From the NCBI RefSeq assembly GCF_030272615.1, contig NC_081412.1, positions 41,378,291-41,442,290 of the forward strand: a stretch of 64,000 nucleotides of DNA, in the 5' to 3' direction. Both the position numbers and the translations under genes were made by a program. The DNA is from Cryptomeria japonica. Lineage: Eukaryota; Streptophyta; Pinopsida; Cupressales; Cupressaceae. Under the pieces are notes generated by a model. It did not search any database and was not told the DNA's origin. It saw nothing but the letters and a program-made list of their open reading frames with translations. Positions 34,335-45,460 of this stretch are shown here, in pieces; position 1 is the first letter of the stretch, and each line of letters starts with the position of its first letter.

Positions 34335-34711
34335 CATTAATGGTGGGGGGTGTGGAAGCATCCTTGTGTTCACGCGAATTCTCTAGTGGAGTTTTGGAGC
34401 AGTTTGGACAGACCTCCTATCTTGTCCTCCTTCCTCCAGACTGTCTAGTATATTGGGCCCATTTTCATTCTGTGGCAGATGTGGCTCGAGAGGAATAGGA
34501 GGATCTCTTTCATGATGTCAGATTGTTAGTTCAGCAAGTGTGGAATAAAATCATTGTTATGATTCGGGAGACGGTGGAAGCTAAATGTGAGTTGAATTTT
34601 CCTCTAGGTAGAGTCGAGGCGGATATTGTGAGTAGGTTTGGTTTGCAGGAGTTGTCTCCTGCCTCAGCTTGTGTCAAGAGAGGTAGACATGCTATGAAGA
34701 AGTTTTAAAGG

Positions 34712-34930
34712 GTGGGAAGGTGGATACCCCCTCAGGGTGAGTTTATCAAGATTAACACTGATGGCTCCTCTAGGGGTAACCCAGGCCCTGCTAGAGTTGG
34801 TGGTGTTGGTAGGAATAGTATGGGGGAGGTGGTTTTCCTCTTTTCAGTGCATAAAGGGTGGCAGTCTAATAATTTTATGGAGGGATTTGTGATTCTCTAT
34901 GCCCTAGAGCGTTCTTGGGAGTTGGGATGA
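34712..34930 (+). pseudogene. LINE RNase H domain
   Basis: Frame starts GRWIPPQGEFIKINTDGSSR, then GNPGPARVGGVGRN. This is the RVT_3-type RNase H found at the end of plant L1 ORF2. Asp in NTDGSS is present. The domain is interrupted by a stop at 34928-34930 and continues with remnants (ICELDSQIVVNLL-like) up to about 35150. Confidence 0.82.
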
Positions 34931-35353
34931 AGGAAGGTTATTTGCGAATTAGATTCACAAATTGTTGTTAACTTGTTGACTGAGCAGAAGGTGAGTGGGA
35001 TTTAGTGGCAGTTGGTAGGGATTGTTCAACAGATTCTTCAAATTAGTTCCTTAATGAAGCATCTTTCATCCACATTCCTCGTGAATGGAATAGAGCAGTA
35101 GATTGTTTGGCTAAGTGGGCCTCAGAACATGGTAGTGATTGGAAAGTTGAGGGTTGAGAGCATCTCTCCTCAGATTATTGTCAGGACTTGCAGAAGATTT
35201 TTGCTAACGACATGGATATTTATGAAGCTGGCTAATCTGGGGCTAGTTTTGTGGTTCATTTTTGGGGCCTCGGGGCTCTGGTTCTCTTTGTAATTCTTGT
35301 GTCTGATTTTCAACAAAGTTTTGCCCCTTTATTCAAAAAACATTATATTATAT

Positions 35354-35560
35354 GATATTATATAATATATATATAATATAATAATATATTATTATATAAT
35401 ATAATATAATATAATATTTTATAATCTAATATTATATTACATATTATGTATTATATAATATATAATATAATATAATAATATATTATATATTATACAATAT
35501 GTTATATATAATATATTATTATATTACATTATATATTATATAATTTATTTTTTAATTTAC
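35354..35560. repeat. AT-only low-complexity tract
   Basis: About 200 bp of almost pure A/T with ATATTATA words, next to the LINE insertion point. The LINE target duplication is itself taken from this tract. Confidence 0.9.
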
Positions 35561-35751
35561 AATTACAAATAAAAATCAGATATTCGATTTAATCGGATAT
35601 CCGATTTGCTTAGGTGTTTACCATGCCAAGGTGTACTGACACCTAGGCCAAGCAAAAAGTCAACATGGATTTTCACGTTTTTAGGCGAGTGGAGAAGGCT
35701 ATTTTTTTCACATCGCCACTTTTTGGCCCCCCATGACCCTGCACTAACCCT

Positions 35752-36280
35752 ACATGTATATTAAATCAAAGATTTTACCAAATATTCTTCCATAGATTCA
35801 AGTGCAAGCTAGTAAACTTATCTTAGAAGTTGAATAGTTGTAGACTCTTATTGAAAGAATGTTCACTATAGTATTGTATGCATGTCATTTTTCTACTCTA
35901 ACATAGGTCCTTCCCCTCACTAAAGGCATCGATATGGTCGCAACCATAATGATCATACCAAAATACAACTCACATGAATCTTATGACTCTTCTTAATGAT
36001 GAGGATGTGGATGGCCTTAGCATGCACTGAAACGCGCTATCACTTCTTAGTATCAGAACATCATGCATCTAATTTGTTTATTTGTGTCAAGGTTATTCAC
36101 CTAGGTGTGAACATTTCTCCATTAAGAAATACTCATCAACCTCTCTATAACAATAACCTTTTGAATCGTTGGTACAAATTTGAGTGGGAATAATCTATCT
36201 CCACTTCTTACTAGATCTATAACTCCCCTTACATAGTGGTTTAATTGCTATTACTTTTTTGATGTGTTTTAGGCTTTGCT
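35752..36280 (+). repeat. Duplicated locus unit, copy 1 (right part)
   Basis: Continues copy 1 after the inverted-repeat element: 'ttaccaaatattcttccatagattcaagtgcaagctagtaaac' corresponds to 39445-39500 and 59905-59960. Leads into the small-gene promoter region. Confidence 0.82.
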
Positions 36281-36569
36281 TTGACTAGACTTTGGGTCAT
36301 CAAGATACTATTTTTTTCGAAGGGAGCGAAGAAAGTTGAAGATGACAAACGTGTACTAAACTGGTCTACAGCCGACGGAATTGGATCGCGAGAGAGTCCG
36401 CCTGACATTATCCCCCTGAGAAATCACATTCAAAGTTTCTGTATTCAAGTCAAGCCCACGTTCTATATCCGTTTGAATTGTTTTGTTATAACTGAACCCA
36501 CCAAAGCAATACAATACATCAATGCTTCTGAGTTTTTGGCCAAAGAAAAGGGGAATTAAAGAATCTCCA
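36281..36569 (+). promoter_or_regulatory. Conserved upstream region of the small membrane-protein gene
   Basis: About 290 bp that is closely shared with 54100-54385 and, in its last part, with 39890-40110. It holds 'tctccaatggca' at the start codon. Conservation among copies may simply reflect recent duplication. No firm TATA box was picked. Confidence 0.45.
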
Positions 36570-36977
36570 ATGGCAGAAAGAAGGTCTATCAACGCAACTC
36601 TGATTCTCGTTCTGGTGTTCATGTCTCTGCTTCATTACAGTGCGGCTCAAGAGGAGGAGGCCCGGTGCAGATACAGTTATAAGATGGAGAGTAGTAAAGG
36701 GAATAAATCATTTGAAATGGGCAACAGACCAGCGTTCCGCAGGAAGGCGTTCAATAATCCGCTGGTTATTGCCACTTCAGGAGTGTATGGGGGCGTCGCA
36801 CTATTTTGGGTGGCCTTCGCGTATCTGAGTTTGAAATACATTAAGATTTTCTCCGACTCCATCGATGAGTTTGGCGAATATGACATAATGTCGCGCCCCA
36901 GGATTCGATCTCAGAACCATGGATCGTTGGGACTTGTGATAACAAATAAGCGCACACAGTCAAATTCAGAAGTTTAA
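36570..36977 (+). CDS. Putative secreted/one-TM protein of unknown function, open copy
   Basis: A 135-codon open frame starting MAERRSINATLI. Residues 1-26 look like a cleavable signal peptide (LILVLVFMSLLHYSAAQ). Then comes a short charged stretch with the only cysteine (EEARCRYSYKM), a basic segment, one strongly hydrophobic stretch at about residues 70-95 (GVYGGVALFWVAFAYLSL), and a polar tail with DSIDEFGEYDIMSR. The ATG at 36570 is chosen over 36522 because it has a plant-like context (ccaATGGca) and opens directly on the signal peptide. It is the only intact one of three related copies (40112 and 54397 are broken). I do not recognise the family; translation is not shown by the sequence alone. 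Confidence 0.6.
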   Translation: MAERRSINATLILVLVFMSLLHYSAAQEEEARCRYSYKMESSKGNKSFEMGNRPAFRRKAFNNPLVIATSGVYGGVALFWVAFAYLSLKYIKIFSDSIDEFGEYDIMSRPRIRSQNHGSLGLVITNKRTQSNSEV

Positions 36978-37870
36978 TCACCATACAATTATAGACTGTG
37001 GAAACTTAATGTCTACAAAAGAATTGTTTGTTACGGTTATTGTAAATATTATTTGTTTTCCACACATCCCAACTGCAAGGAATCATGTCATATTTTTATT
37101 TTTAAATCGATATTACAAATTGATTTTGTATACCTACATTCCTTTGTTATTACATAGCCCTCGTTTTTCTCTTCTACTGCACTTGTGGATTCACTGAATA
37201 CTCTTTCTGGTTCGAAGCTATTTTATTTTCTTAAAATTTATTTTATGTTACTTTTAAATTGTATTTATTAAATACAAAGACACATAAATTTTATTATATT
37301 TACATTGTTTACTTTTTTTCATAATACATTAAAGTAGGGATTGCAAGAAATAGTAACCATTCTTGGTTTCGATTAAATATCAGAAACTCGCATGATTTAT
37401 ATATTAAATTTATTAGTTATTATAATCTTTCAAAAAAAAAATAGTATTTAAAAATTTATAAATATGTAATTAATTATTTAAAATAATATTTATAATCAAA
37501 AAAATATATTAATCTAAATTTTAAATTTTAAAATAAATAAAGTTTTAACTTTTTGATTAAAAATGAATTGTATTAAATATGAAAAAAATTGTCTTTGCAT
37601 AAAAATAGTTTTTAACCTGTTTGTGGCAAAAATAAAATACCAAAGGAGTTTCACTTTTTCAATTTCGTGGGAGGAATTAAAGCTGTGAGAGGGGGTTGAA
37701 TCGAAAACATGCAGTCGAGTAAAACTAGAACCAACAAAGGTAAAACAATTGTGGATACTATCGAAAATCAGCAAAAATTGATGTACGGTCACAATCCGTT
37801 TAATCGTCTTGTAGTAGTACGGACGTAGGAACAACCCTAGATATTTACTAGAGGTTGTCCATTTCATATA
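36978..37870. other. AT-rich flank downstream of the small gene
   Basis: No gene seen. Parts are shared with 40770-40870, 49470-49560, 54800-54960 and 57230-57350, so it belongs to the duplicated unit. Long A/T-only stretches lie at 37430-37580. Confidence 0.6.
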
Positions 37871-40040
37871 AAAATAGGGTTTTGATGTAAATTAATTTGA
37901 ATAAAATGATATATTTTAATTAAAGAAGTGAAGAATACCTCCCATCTATGAGATTTTGAATGTGCAAGAAATTTTAATGTATAGTTAAAACAAAAATATT
38001 ACTCTTTTGAATATGAGAAACAATTTGAGTAAAGTTGTCTCCTCTTACGCAGATTGATATCAAGGAATGTTTCAATTTATAAAATGAATTTATGTCTGCT
38101 TTCACCTATCTAATGGCTCTTTTATAAATCTTCATGACTTTGTTTATCTTTCTCTTATTCTTTGAATTGAATTTTCAAAGGTATGAAGTTACGAACACAA
38201 GTTACTCTGAAGTGACGTCATAGGCTACTATGAAGCAACGTCAAAAGCTACTTCAAATACACTTTAAAGTGACGTCATAGGCTACTATGAAGCAACGTCA
38301 AAAGCTACTCCGAAGTTCTCGTGATATTTTAATCCACCTCGCTTAGTCATAGCCACACACGTCTACATCTAACCCCATGTGATTTGGATGAGTTGAGCAA
38401 ATATTCAAGGCATTTCCTCTATTTCCCATGTTTTATATATCTCTATTAACATTTCTCTTCAACCATGCATCTACGCTCAAAAATACAAAGGGTATATCAT
38501 CTATTACCATAGCTGCTCAAAGTATGAGATGTGTACAAATCGATAGTCCCTAAAATGGTAAACAAAAAGAGAAATAGAAGTATTTAACTACCAAGTTTCC
38601 CAAGTGGCATTTGGAAAAGGAAAGAGGGGATGAGAAAAAGAATTGAATATTTAATGGAATTCACATTTCAAAGAATACATATGGGCAAGGTCAAAGAGAA
38701 AGTGAATCAGCTCACATCCAATTTACAATATCAAGCTAGTTTGATTTAGTCTTCCATGTCAATGCCACCACTAAAATTAATCAATTTAATAGATAATTAT
38801 ATAATACTTTTTAGTGAGAATAATGGCATTGTAAAGACAACTAAGATATGAACACATAATTTTTTCATTAGGGTAATTTCATGAAGCAAATTTTTATATC
38901 ATAAAATCTACAATAAGTTAAATTATTCAAGAGATCTATTAAAAGTGGAATATTGATGATAATTTCAAAATATTGTATTAGAATCTACCTCAAATTGAGA
39001 TGACAAAAGATAGATTTTGATGCATTGGTAGTATAAGGAAGCTTTGATGGATTTGATCTTGACTTACATATTGAATGACATGAGCTTGTAAATTTAAATA
39101 TTTTTGCTTAATATATTCTTTACTAGGACCTTTCCATTAGATATCATTTGATCTAGTTGGGTGTTTCTAAATACAATCATTCTTTTTGAAGTTATATAAA
39201 AACACTCCAGTAGTCCTTTTATTTTCTTCCATCAACCTAGATAACTTGAACTTGGATACATGAAAGTTTTAGACCTTTTAGACACAAACTATTTTCTTCA
39301 CACATGATTCTTGTAAGTGATTGGTCATGGATGAGGACTAAATTAAAAAAAAAAATCTTCCAAATGAAGAATCTTTTAGTATTTCAAAAATAGAAACTTA
39401 GTATTGTCTTAAGGAGCTTCTATTAATTTGAATTTCTTTATGTATACTAAATCAATAATTTTACCAAATATTCTTATATATATTCAAGTGTAAGCTAGTA
39501 AACTTGTTTAGAAATTGAACATTTGTACAATATTATTAGAAAAACATGCACTATAATATTGCATGCATGTTTTTCTACTCTAACATAAATCTTTCCCTTC
39601 ACTAAAGACATAGATGTGATCACAACCACGATGATCATACTAAATAAAATTCACATGAATCTTTTGACTCTCCTTAATATTGAAGATGAACATAATCACT
39701 CTATCACTTTTTTTGTGTTATAACATGATGTATATAATTTATTTAGTTGTATCAAAGTTGTTCACCTAGGTTTGAACATTTCTACACTATGAAATACTCA
39801 TCAACCTCCTAACCTCCTATCCTCCTATGAGATATATAGCCATGACCTCTTGAGTCGTTGAAACAAGTTTGGTTAACTTCCTCCTTGGATAGTGGTCTAC
39901 GGCCGACGGAATTGTATCGTGAGAAAGCCCACCTCACATTATCTCCGTGGGAAATCGCATTCAAAGTTTCCGTGCTTAAGTCAAACCCACGTTTTATCTC
40001 CGTTTGAATTGTTTGGTTATAACTGAACGCATCATAGCAA
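37871..40040 (+). repeat. Duplicated locus unit, copy 2
   Basis: Collinear with 58390-60200 over about 1.8 kb with few differences, and more distantly with 25710-26678 plus 35752-36280 and with 53390-54060. It includes a tandem ~57-bp duplication at 38205-38320. Ends at the broken small gene at 40112. Confidence 0.85.
38213..38277 (+). promoter_or_regulatory. Two TGACGTCA palindromes in a tandem repeat
   Basis: TGACGTCA, the core of plant bZIP (TGA/HEX-type) sites, occurs at 38213-38220 and 38270-38277 within a ~57-bp tandem duplication. The related copy at 58719-58726 has one. Factor binding is only a possibility. Confidence 0.35.
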
Positions 40041-40111
40041 TACGATACATCAATGCTTGTGAGATTTGGGCGAAAGGAAAGGAGAATTAAAGAATCTCCA
40101 ATCGCGGAAGA

Positions 40112-40757
40112 ATGTCTATCAACGCAACTCTTATTCTCCTTCTGGTGCTCATGTCTGTGCTTCATTACAGTGCGGCTCAAGAGGAGAGTAGCAAAGGGAA
40201 CAAATCATTTGAAATGGGCGCAGGAAAGCCTTCAATAATCCACTGGTTATTGCGACTTCAGGGTCATTCCTACTATAATATCGCACGGATGCCATTTTTC
40301 TATTCTAAGATAGGTCATTCCCTTCACTAAGAGCATAGATGAGCTCACAACCACAATGATCATACCAAATACAATTCACATGAGTCCTATGACTCTCCTT
40401 AATACTAATACTAAGGATGTGAATGACCTCAGTAGACACATAATCACTCTATCGCTTCTTTGTGTCATGATAGGATGCATATAATTTGTTTAATTGTGTC
40501 GAAGTTGTTCACCTAGATTTGAGCATTTCTATAATCCACTGGTTATTGTGACTTCAGGGTTCTATGTGGGCGTCGCACTATTTTGGGTGGCTTTCATGTA
40601 TCTGTCGTTGAAATACATTAAGACTTTCTCCGACTCCATCGATGACTTTGGGGAATATGACATAATGTCGCGCCGCAGGATTCGATCGCGGAACTATGGA
40701 TCGGTTGGGACTTGTCTCACAGTTAATACAAGGAATTGTTTGTTAACGTACTTGTAA
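40112..40757 (+). pseudogene. Small membrane-protein gene, broken copy 2
   Basis: Starts MSINATLILLLVLMSVLHYSAA, so it keeps the signal peptide, but lacks 33 bp (in frame) after it and a further 16 bp (frameshift) relative to copy 1. At 40264-40530 it is interrupted by 267 bp of other sequence. That insert resembles the region upstream of copy 1 (35866-36121) and is flanked by a 29-bp direct repeat (40235-40263 and 40531-40559, one difference). The TM segment and tail resume after it (VGVALFWVAFMYLSLKY, FGEYDIMSR). The protein cannot be made as in copy 1. Confidence 0.8.
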
Positions 40758-40770
40758 ATATTATTTATTT

Positions 40771-42380
40771 TCCACACATACCGAGTGTGGGAGAAACAAG
40801 GAATCGTGTAATATTTATACTGTTAATTAATATTACAAATTGATTTTATATACCTACTTTCCTTTGTGTCTGTAGCCTTTTAACTTTTCAAATTTAATTT
40901 TAACAAATTTCTTTTTTTTTTGATTGGTCACTCTTAATTTTGCTAGGATATTTTTTCTTTTTCAATTTAAATTTTGAAAAAAATTCTTTCAACCAATACA
41001 CAATAAGCAAAGAAAAATCTAAAACATTCTCTAAACTTTACTTTTCTAAATATTGTCATTCATTCATTATTATTTTTTCTCCTCGCATAGTTTGGGACCC
41101 ATTAATGCGAGCAATGGGTGGTAATAAATGAGCACATTAAATCAAGGAAAGGGTAAATATTTGCTTGCTTATATTTATTATTTATATTTAGTTTATAAAA
41201 AAACAATGAGCACATTAACTACTCTTAGCCTGGACTATTATCAGAAGACATTTTGAAAGTAAAAAGAAATCATGATTTTTATTATTAGTTTTACAATATG
41301 AATATTATTTTTATTATTTGTTTAGTAAATTTGCATAGTTTGAATTTAAATTTTTTAGCTATATGTAATTTTGGTTATATTAATATTATTATTTTTAATT
41401 TGATAATTAATAAAATATAGTTATTTTATTTGTTTTGTATTTGTATTATTTTGTATGTCACCTCTTTAACATTATATTCTACTTTTTAGTACTATTTAAT
41501 ATAATAATACATAAATTTAAATAAGCAATTAATATTTTATCAATTTTTTTCATATGTCAATATTTATCACACTAAATTTTGAATAAACATATTTTAAATT
41601 TTAAATCTAAATACAAGTTTGAATTTTATTTTTTACTTTGTGTAATTTATGCATTTTAATTTTATTATTTGTTTAGTAAATGTAATATTTATCTAGAAAA
41701 TATATATATATATATATATATATATACATTTTTTAACATTTAGTTCATCTATCTGTGTGCACCTAGGTGAAGGAATCATATATTTGACTTTATTATTTGT
41801 TTAGTAAATGCAATATTTATCTAGAAAATATATATAATTTTTTTAAAAGATTTAGTTCATCTATCTATGTGCAACTAGGTGATTCCTTCATATATTTGAC
41901 TTTGACTTCATAAATAAAAACAAGATATAAGTAAAAAACAGTAAATATAGCTTTTACTATATATAATCATTTATATGCAAAAGTCTAGCTATGCTAAGGA
42001 ATTTTTTTTATCATCTTTATCTAAATGTTATGTTATCCTTCTTGTGGATTTTTTTCTTTTATTGAAAATAAATATAATATTTTATTAGTTAATTTATGTA
42101 AGTAATATAATTAAATTTAAACAAGTTAGAGTTGAGATAAAAATCATATAAATAATTAAAAAATTCTAAATATTATTTCATTATTAATTATGTTGTCAAT
42201 ATATAAATATGTTCTCAAGCAAAGGGACTGTTGTTAAATTCTTCAATAAAAACCAATCCCCTCTACCAACAATACAAAATTGAAGACATGATAAACAAAT
42301 AATGCACTCTATAGGATGTAAGCATTGATGTTGTGCTAATATAACATTTTAATGTGAATCTACATGTTTTATGTTAATGC
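40771..42380. other. AT-rich non-coding sequence with a tandem duplication
   Basis: No gene seen. It has a (TA)n run at 41699-41727 and a ~110-bp tandem duplication (about 41650-41780 and 41790-41900, 'ttatttgtttagtaaatg...atttagttcatctatct'). Confidence 0.6.
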
Positions 42381-42450
42381 TATGAGATTTCCACAATCCA
42401 TGTTATATTCTTTTGAAAATTTTCGGATTCGATTATGTATATTTTTTTCC

Positions 42451-42490
42451 CATCAACGTTTCGAATCACACTCTGTGATTCATCATTAGG
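42451..42490 (-). ncRNA. Hammerhead-ribozyme-like core
   Basis: Minus strand reads CTAATGAT, then a perfect 7-bp stem GAATCAC/GTGATTC with loop AGAGT, then GAAAC. This is the hammerhead core layout (CUGAUGA, stem II, GAAA) with A in place of G at one core position. Penelope-like elements are known to carry hammerheads in their terminal repeats. No clear cleavage triplet or stem I was established, so it may be a decayed remnant. Confidence 0.45.
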
Positions 42491-42719
42491 ATGGAAGAAT
42501 TCCAAAGAGATGAAAAATATTAAGTTGCAGATTTGGGAGAGAATAAAAAGAGATGTGGGGTAGGGGAGGGAACGAAGATCAAGGGAGATTAAAAAAGAGA
42601 AAAAAGAACCAAGGAATAAAAAACCAACTAGACAAGGAGACCACCCAAAAGTTGGAGGACAAAAACCTCTAGAATAACCCAAAGAAAATGAGTAAAGAAA
42701 AATATAGTAACACATACGT

Positions 42720-42869
42720 ACCTATATAAAAACAAATATGAGAACAAATGAATGAAAATTATATACAAATCTATACACATACATAATTATATACATACAA
42801 ATACACAAAATTATATAGATATCTATACGCAGACATACCTACAAAAAAACCAATATGAGAACAAATGAA

Positions 42870-42918
<49 letters not shown>

Positions 42919-43150
42919 ATACTAAAACAAACATCCACAGATACAAACGAAAAAACATACATAAGAAAAATAAAAAGAAAGAAACCAAAAACACAAAAAG
43001 ACTAAAGGGATATAAATATATAAAAGAGTGTGTGTGTGTGAGAGAGAGAGAGATATAGAGAGAAAGAGAGAGTGTGTGTGTGCGCGTATATGAAAATATA
43101 CACATGTATATACTTACACACACACACACACATAAAGGAAAGCAAAGAGA
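42720..43150. repeat. Microsatellite cluster in the Penelope-like 3' region
   Basis: (AT)n at 42873-42914, (GT)n at 43028-43040, (GA)n at 43041-43074, and (CA)n at 43117-43132. An imperfect tandem duplication at 42720-42870 repeats 'aatatgagaacaaatgaatga'. These are non-coding despite open frames on the minus strand. Confidence 0.9.
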
Positions 43151-43439
43151 GAAAAAGAGAAAAACAAAATGGAACAAACTGACATAAAGCGAACCACCAC
43201 TGGAGAGCAAAAATAGAGCCCAACCAAGGTGGGTAATGCTAAGGCAAAGAGAGAAAGAGATCGAACCCAACCTAAGGGGAGGGAGAAAACGGAAGATGGG
43301 GAGCAAAGCAAAAGAGGAAGAGGGAGAAGAGCGGAGGAAAAAGACTAAAGAAAGAGGGGGAGAAGTCATGGTGGGGGGCGGTGATGATACTTGAGGAATG
43401 AAAGCAAATGGTGCCAAGAGATACTATAGTTCAACTCAT

Positions 43440-43689
43440 CATCGCGATTAAGATTGGAGGGGTGATTAATAATTGCAATAGCCTCTTGAACTTTCCTTTA
43501 AAAAAAGTTGTCCTCCCTACACAGTATCTGAGTGTCCTCCAAACAAATATAATGCTTGGTGGTTGACGAATGCTCAGCTAAGGCTGATTTGAGTGCACAT
43601 TCATGCTTTATGTCGGCGCCATGCTCTTTTATTCTAGTCATGAACGAATGACCTATTTCTCCAATGTACGAGGTTCCACAGGAGCACAA
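43440..43689 (-). pseudogene. GIY-YIG endonuclease domain of the Penelope-like element
   Basis: Minus strand from 43689 reads MCSCGTSYIGEIGHSFMTRI, then KEHGADIKHECALKSALAEH, ending in a Glu-Asp-Asn-Phe-Phe helix. The CxC..YIG start, R/H-rich helix and the conserved H and E/N residues fit the nicking domain that Penelope-like elements use for target cleavage. A stop at about 43498 ends the frame; the tail continues in another frame (QEAIAIINHPSNLNRDDELN). Confidence 0.85.
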
Positions 43690-45400
43690 AATCTTATAGA
43701 AACCTCACTCTAAGAAGGCATCCCTAATATCCTTAATCGGGTGAACATGCCTCTTTATGGTGGAAATAGGTTTGAAGGCACAACAAAGACCTTTTTTCGA
43801 AAGGATTTTTGATATCTTTCAGGAAATGCCTTCAACATAAGGGAGAGAAACAAATGGAGCCAGAGAAGGAGGAGAGCTCTTGGTTTAAGTTATCCTCATC
43901 ACAAATCCAATGGGCTCTTAAAGCAAGGGTTTTGAGGATCCCAACTTTCTGGCTAGGGTGGTGATGAGAAGCCGAATGAAGATATAAGTCAATGTGGGTG
44001 GTTTTACGAAACACCCGACGACCAAGGGATCCATCAGGTTTTTAATAGATTAAGACATCGAGGAAAGGTAATTGGTTGTTAGATTCAAGCTCTTTAGTGA
44101 AGGCAATAGAAGGAGAAATGTTGTTGAGGTCAGCATGAAAATCCTCTAGCTTGTCTAAGTTGTGCAGCTAACCAACATTAGTGTCATCCATATATCGTTT
44201 CCACCACTTTGGCTTGAGGGGGAAATTATGTAAGGCCACTTCCTCAAAATGTTCCATGAATAAGTTGGCTATAACCGGCGGGAGAGGGGAGCCCATGGCT
44301 ACTCCATCAACTTATTCATAGATAACGCCTTGGAAGGAGAAGAAGGTTGACCTTAAGCAAAGTTCCACCAAAGAGGCGATCTCCTCATCAACCTTATGCT
44401 TGACAATCTTGATGGAGTCAAGAATGGGCACCTTAGTGAAGAGGGAGACCACATCCAAGCTCACAAGAATGTCATGAGTGTCAAACTTAGTGTCCTTGAT
44501 AAATTGGAAAATTGGTTGGAATGTTTGATGAATGAGTTGGAGTTACCAACAAGCAGAGAGATTAATTTGGCAAGAAAAGAGGCTAATTTGTAAGTAGGAG
44601 ATCCAATGGTATCAACAATGGGTCTCAAAGGAATATTGGCTTTGTGAATTTTTGAGACCCCATATATATGTGGGGTCAGTTCCTTGGAAGGAAGAAGACG
44701 AAGTTTGATAGCATCATCCAAGGAAGAGTTGGAAATAGCAGATCTAACTGCCTTCAAAATCTTAGGGCATGGGTTACGAGACAAAATTTTGTAGCTACTG
44801 GTATCTGAGAGGAGGTCCTCCATTTTGGCCAAGTAATCAAGTTTGCTCATAATGACCGTGGCGTTACCCTTGTCCGCTCTTGAGATGATAAGGTCATTAT
44901 TACGCATGAGATTTTTAAAGCCCAACATCTTGGCTTTAGGAATGTTGCATTTAGGAGGTTTAGCATTACGGAACGCCATGACACAATCTTGTCTAGCCTC
45001 TTCAGCAACAACAAGGGGTAGGGCATGCACCACATTTTCGATCTCGATAAGGAAGTCAACATGTGGGATAGTGCGGGGAGTCAAGGAAAAGTTGAGACCT
45101 CGCTTGAGGAAGTTAAAGGCGAGAGGATCAATGGAGGCGTGAGAAAGGTTGACAACAAGTTTTGACTCCCAATTGCTACTAGGGTGGAGATTAGGAATAG
45201 AACTAGGAGGAGGGAAACAACCCGAGGAGGGGGACACGGAGGACGACAAGACAGTTGGAGGAACATCTGAAAAAAAGGGAGGACACGCCAGTAGGGAGTG
45301 GGTGGAATTCTCAGCATGGAGAATGGTCGGATTGAGGAAGGAAGCAACCCGAGGAGGGGGACACAGAGGACGACAAGACAGTTGGAGGAACATCTGAGAA
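43690..45400 (-). pseudogene. Penelope-like reverse transcriptase, broken
   Basis: The upstream part is open at 44461-45400: NFSLTPRTIPHVDFLIEIEN, ISRADKGNATVIMSKLDYL, LTPHIYGVSKIHKANIPLRP, IVDTIGSPTYKLASFLAKLI. These are family-specific RT motifs. After a frame change near 44465 the palm continues (SLDVVSLFTKVP) and reaches the catalytic box YMDD at 44184-44195, then a thumb with NNQLPFLDVLIY and the RFLRKTTHIDLYLH-like stretch near 44010. Stops and frameshifts occur near 44310, 44168 and 44048. The RT would copy RNA at a GIY-YIG nick. Confidence 0.9.
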
Positions 45401-45460
45401 AGAGGGAGGACACGCCAGTAGGGAGTGGGTGGAATTCTCAGCAGAGAGAATGGTCGGATT
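45205..45460. repeat. ~120-bp tandem duplication in the Penelope-like N-terminal region
   Basis: Segment 'cccgaggagggggacac...ggtcggatt' occurs twice in a row (about 45219-45340 and 45347-45460) with few differences, giving a duplicated Ser/Pro-rich peptide on the minus strand. Confidence 0.88.

Larger units (their letters stand above)
33051..35338 (+). mobile_element. 5'-truncated plant L1-type LINE
   Basis: A 15-bp target duplication AACATTATATTATAT flanks it (33036-33050 and 35339-35353), and the 3' end is A-rich (attcaaaaaa). The 5' end starts in the RT thumb region, so most of ORF2 and all of ORF1 are missing, as expected from incomplete reverse transcription. Coding remnants in order: RT C-terminus (33060-33446, PLTYLGIPIS), zinc-finger-like zf-RVT domain (34128-34334, WWKQVWNNFSWPKCNYFAW), RNase H (34712-34930, NTDGSSRGNPGPA). 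Several stops and frame changes make it inactive. Confidence 0.9.
26679..35751. mobile_element. 9.1-kb element with imperfect terminal inverted repeats
   Basis: The left end AGGGTATGTGTAGGATCATG and the inverted right end AGGGTTAGTGCAGGGTCATG match for about 50 bp with a 10-12 bp gap, including a shared AGTGGC(A/G)ATG word further in. The flanking duplicated unit is continuous in the related copies at 39420-39440 and 59870-59890, which gives the empty site. The flanks share AC or TAC. No transposase was seen. The inside is satellite, a TRIM-like element and a truncated LINE. The superfamily is undetermined. Confidence 0.72.

Noticed and set aside
42720..43417. Open frame of 192 codons on the minus strand with Ser/Leu/Tyr-Ile repeats
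   Set aside because: It runs through (AT)n, (GT)n, (GA)n and (CA)n microsatellites in the non-coding 3' region of the Penelope-like element.
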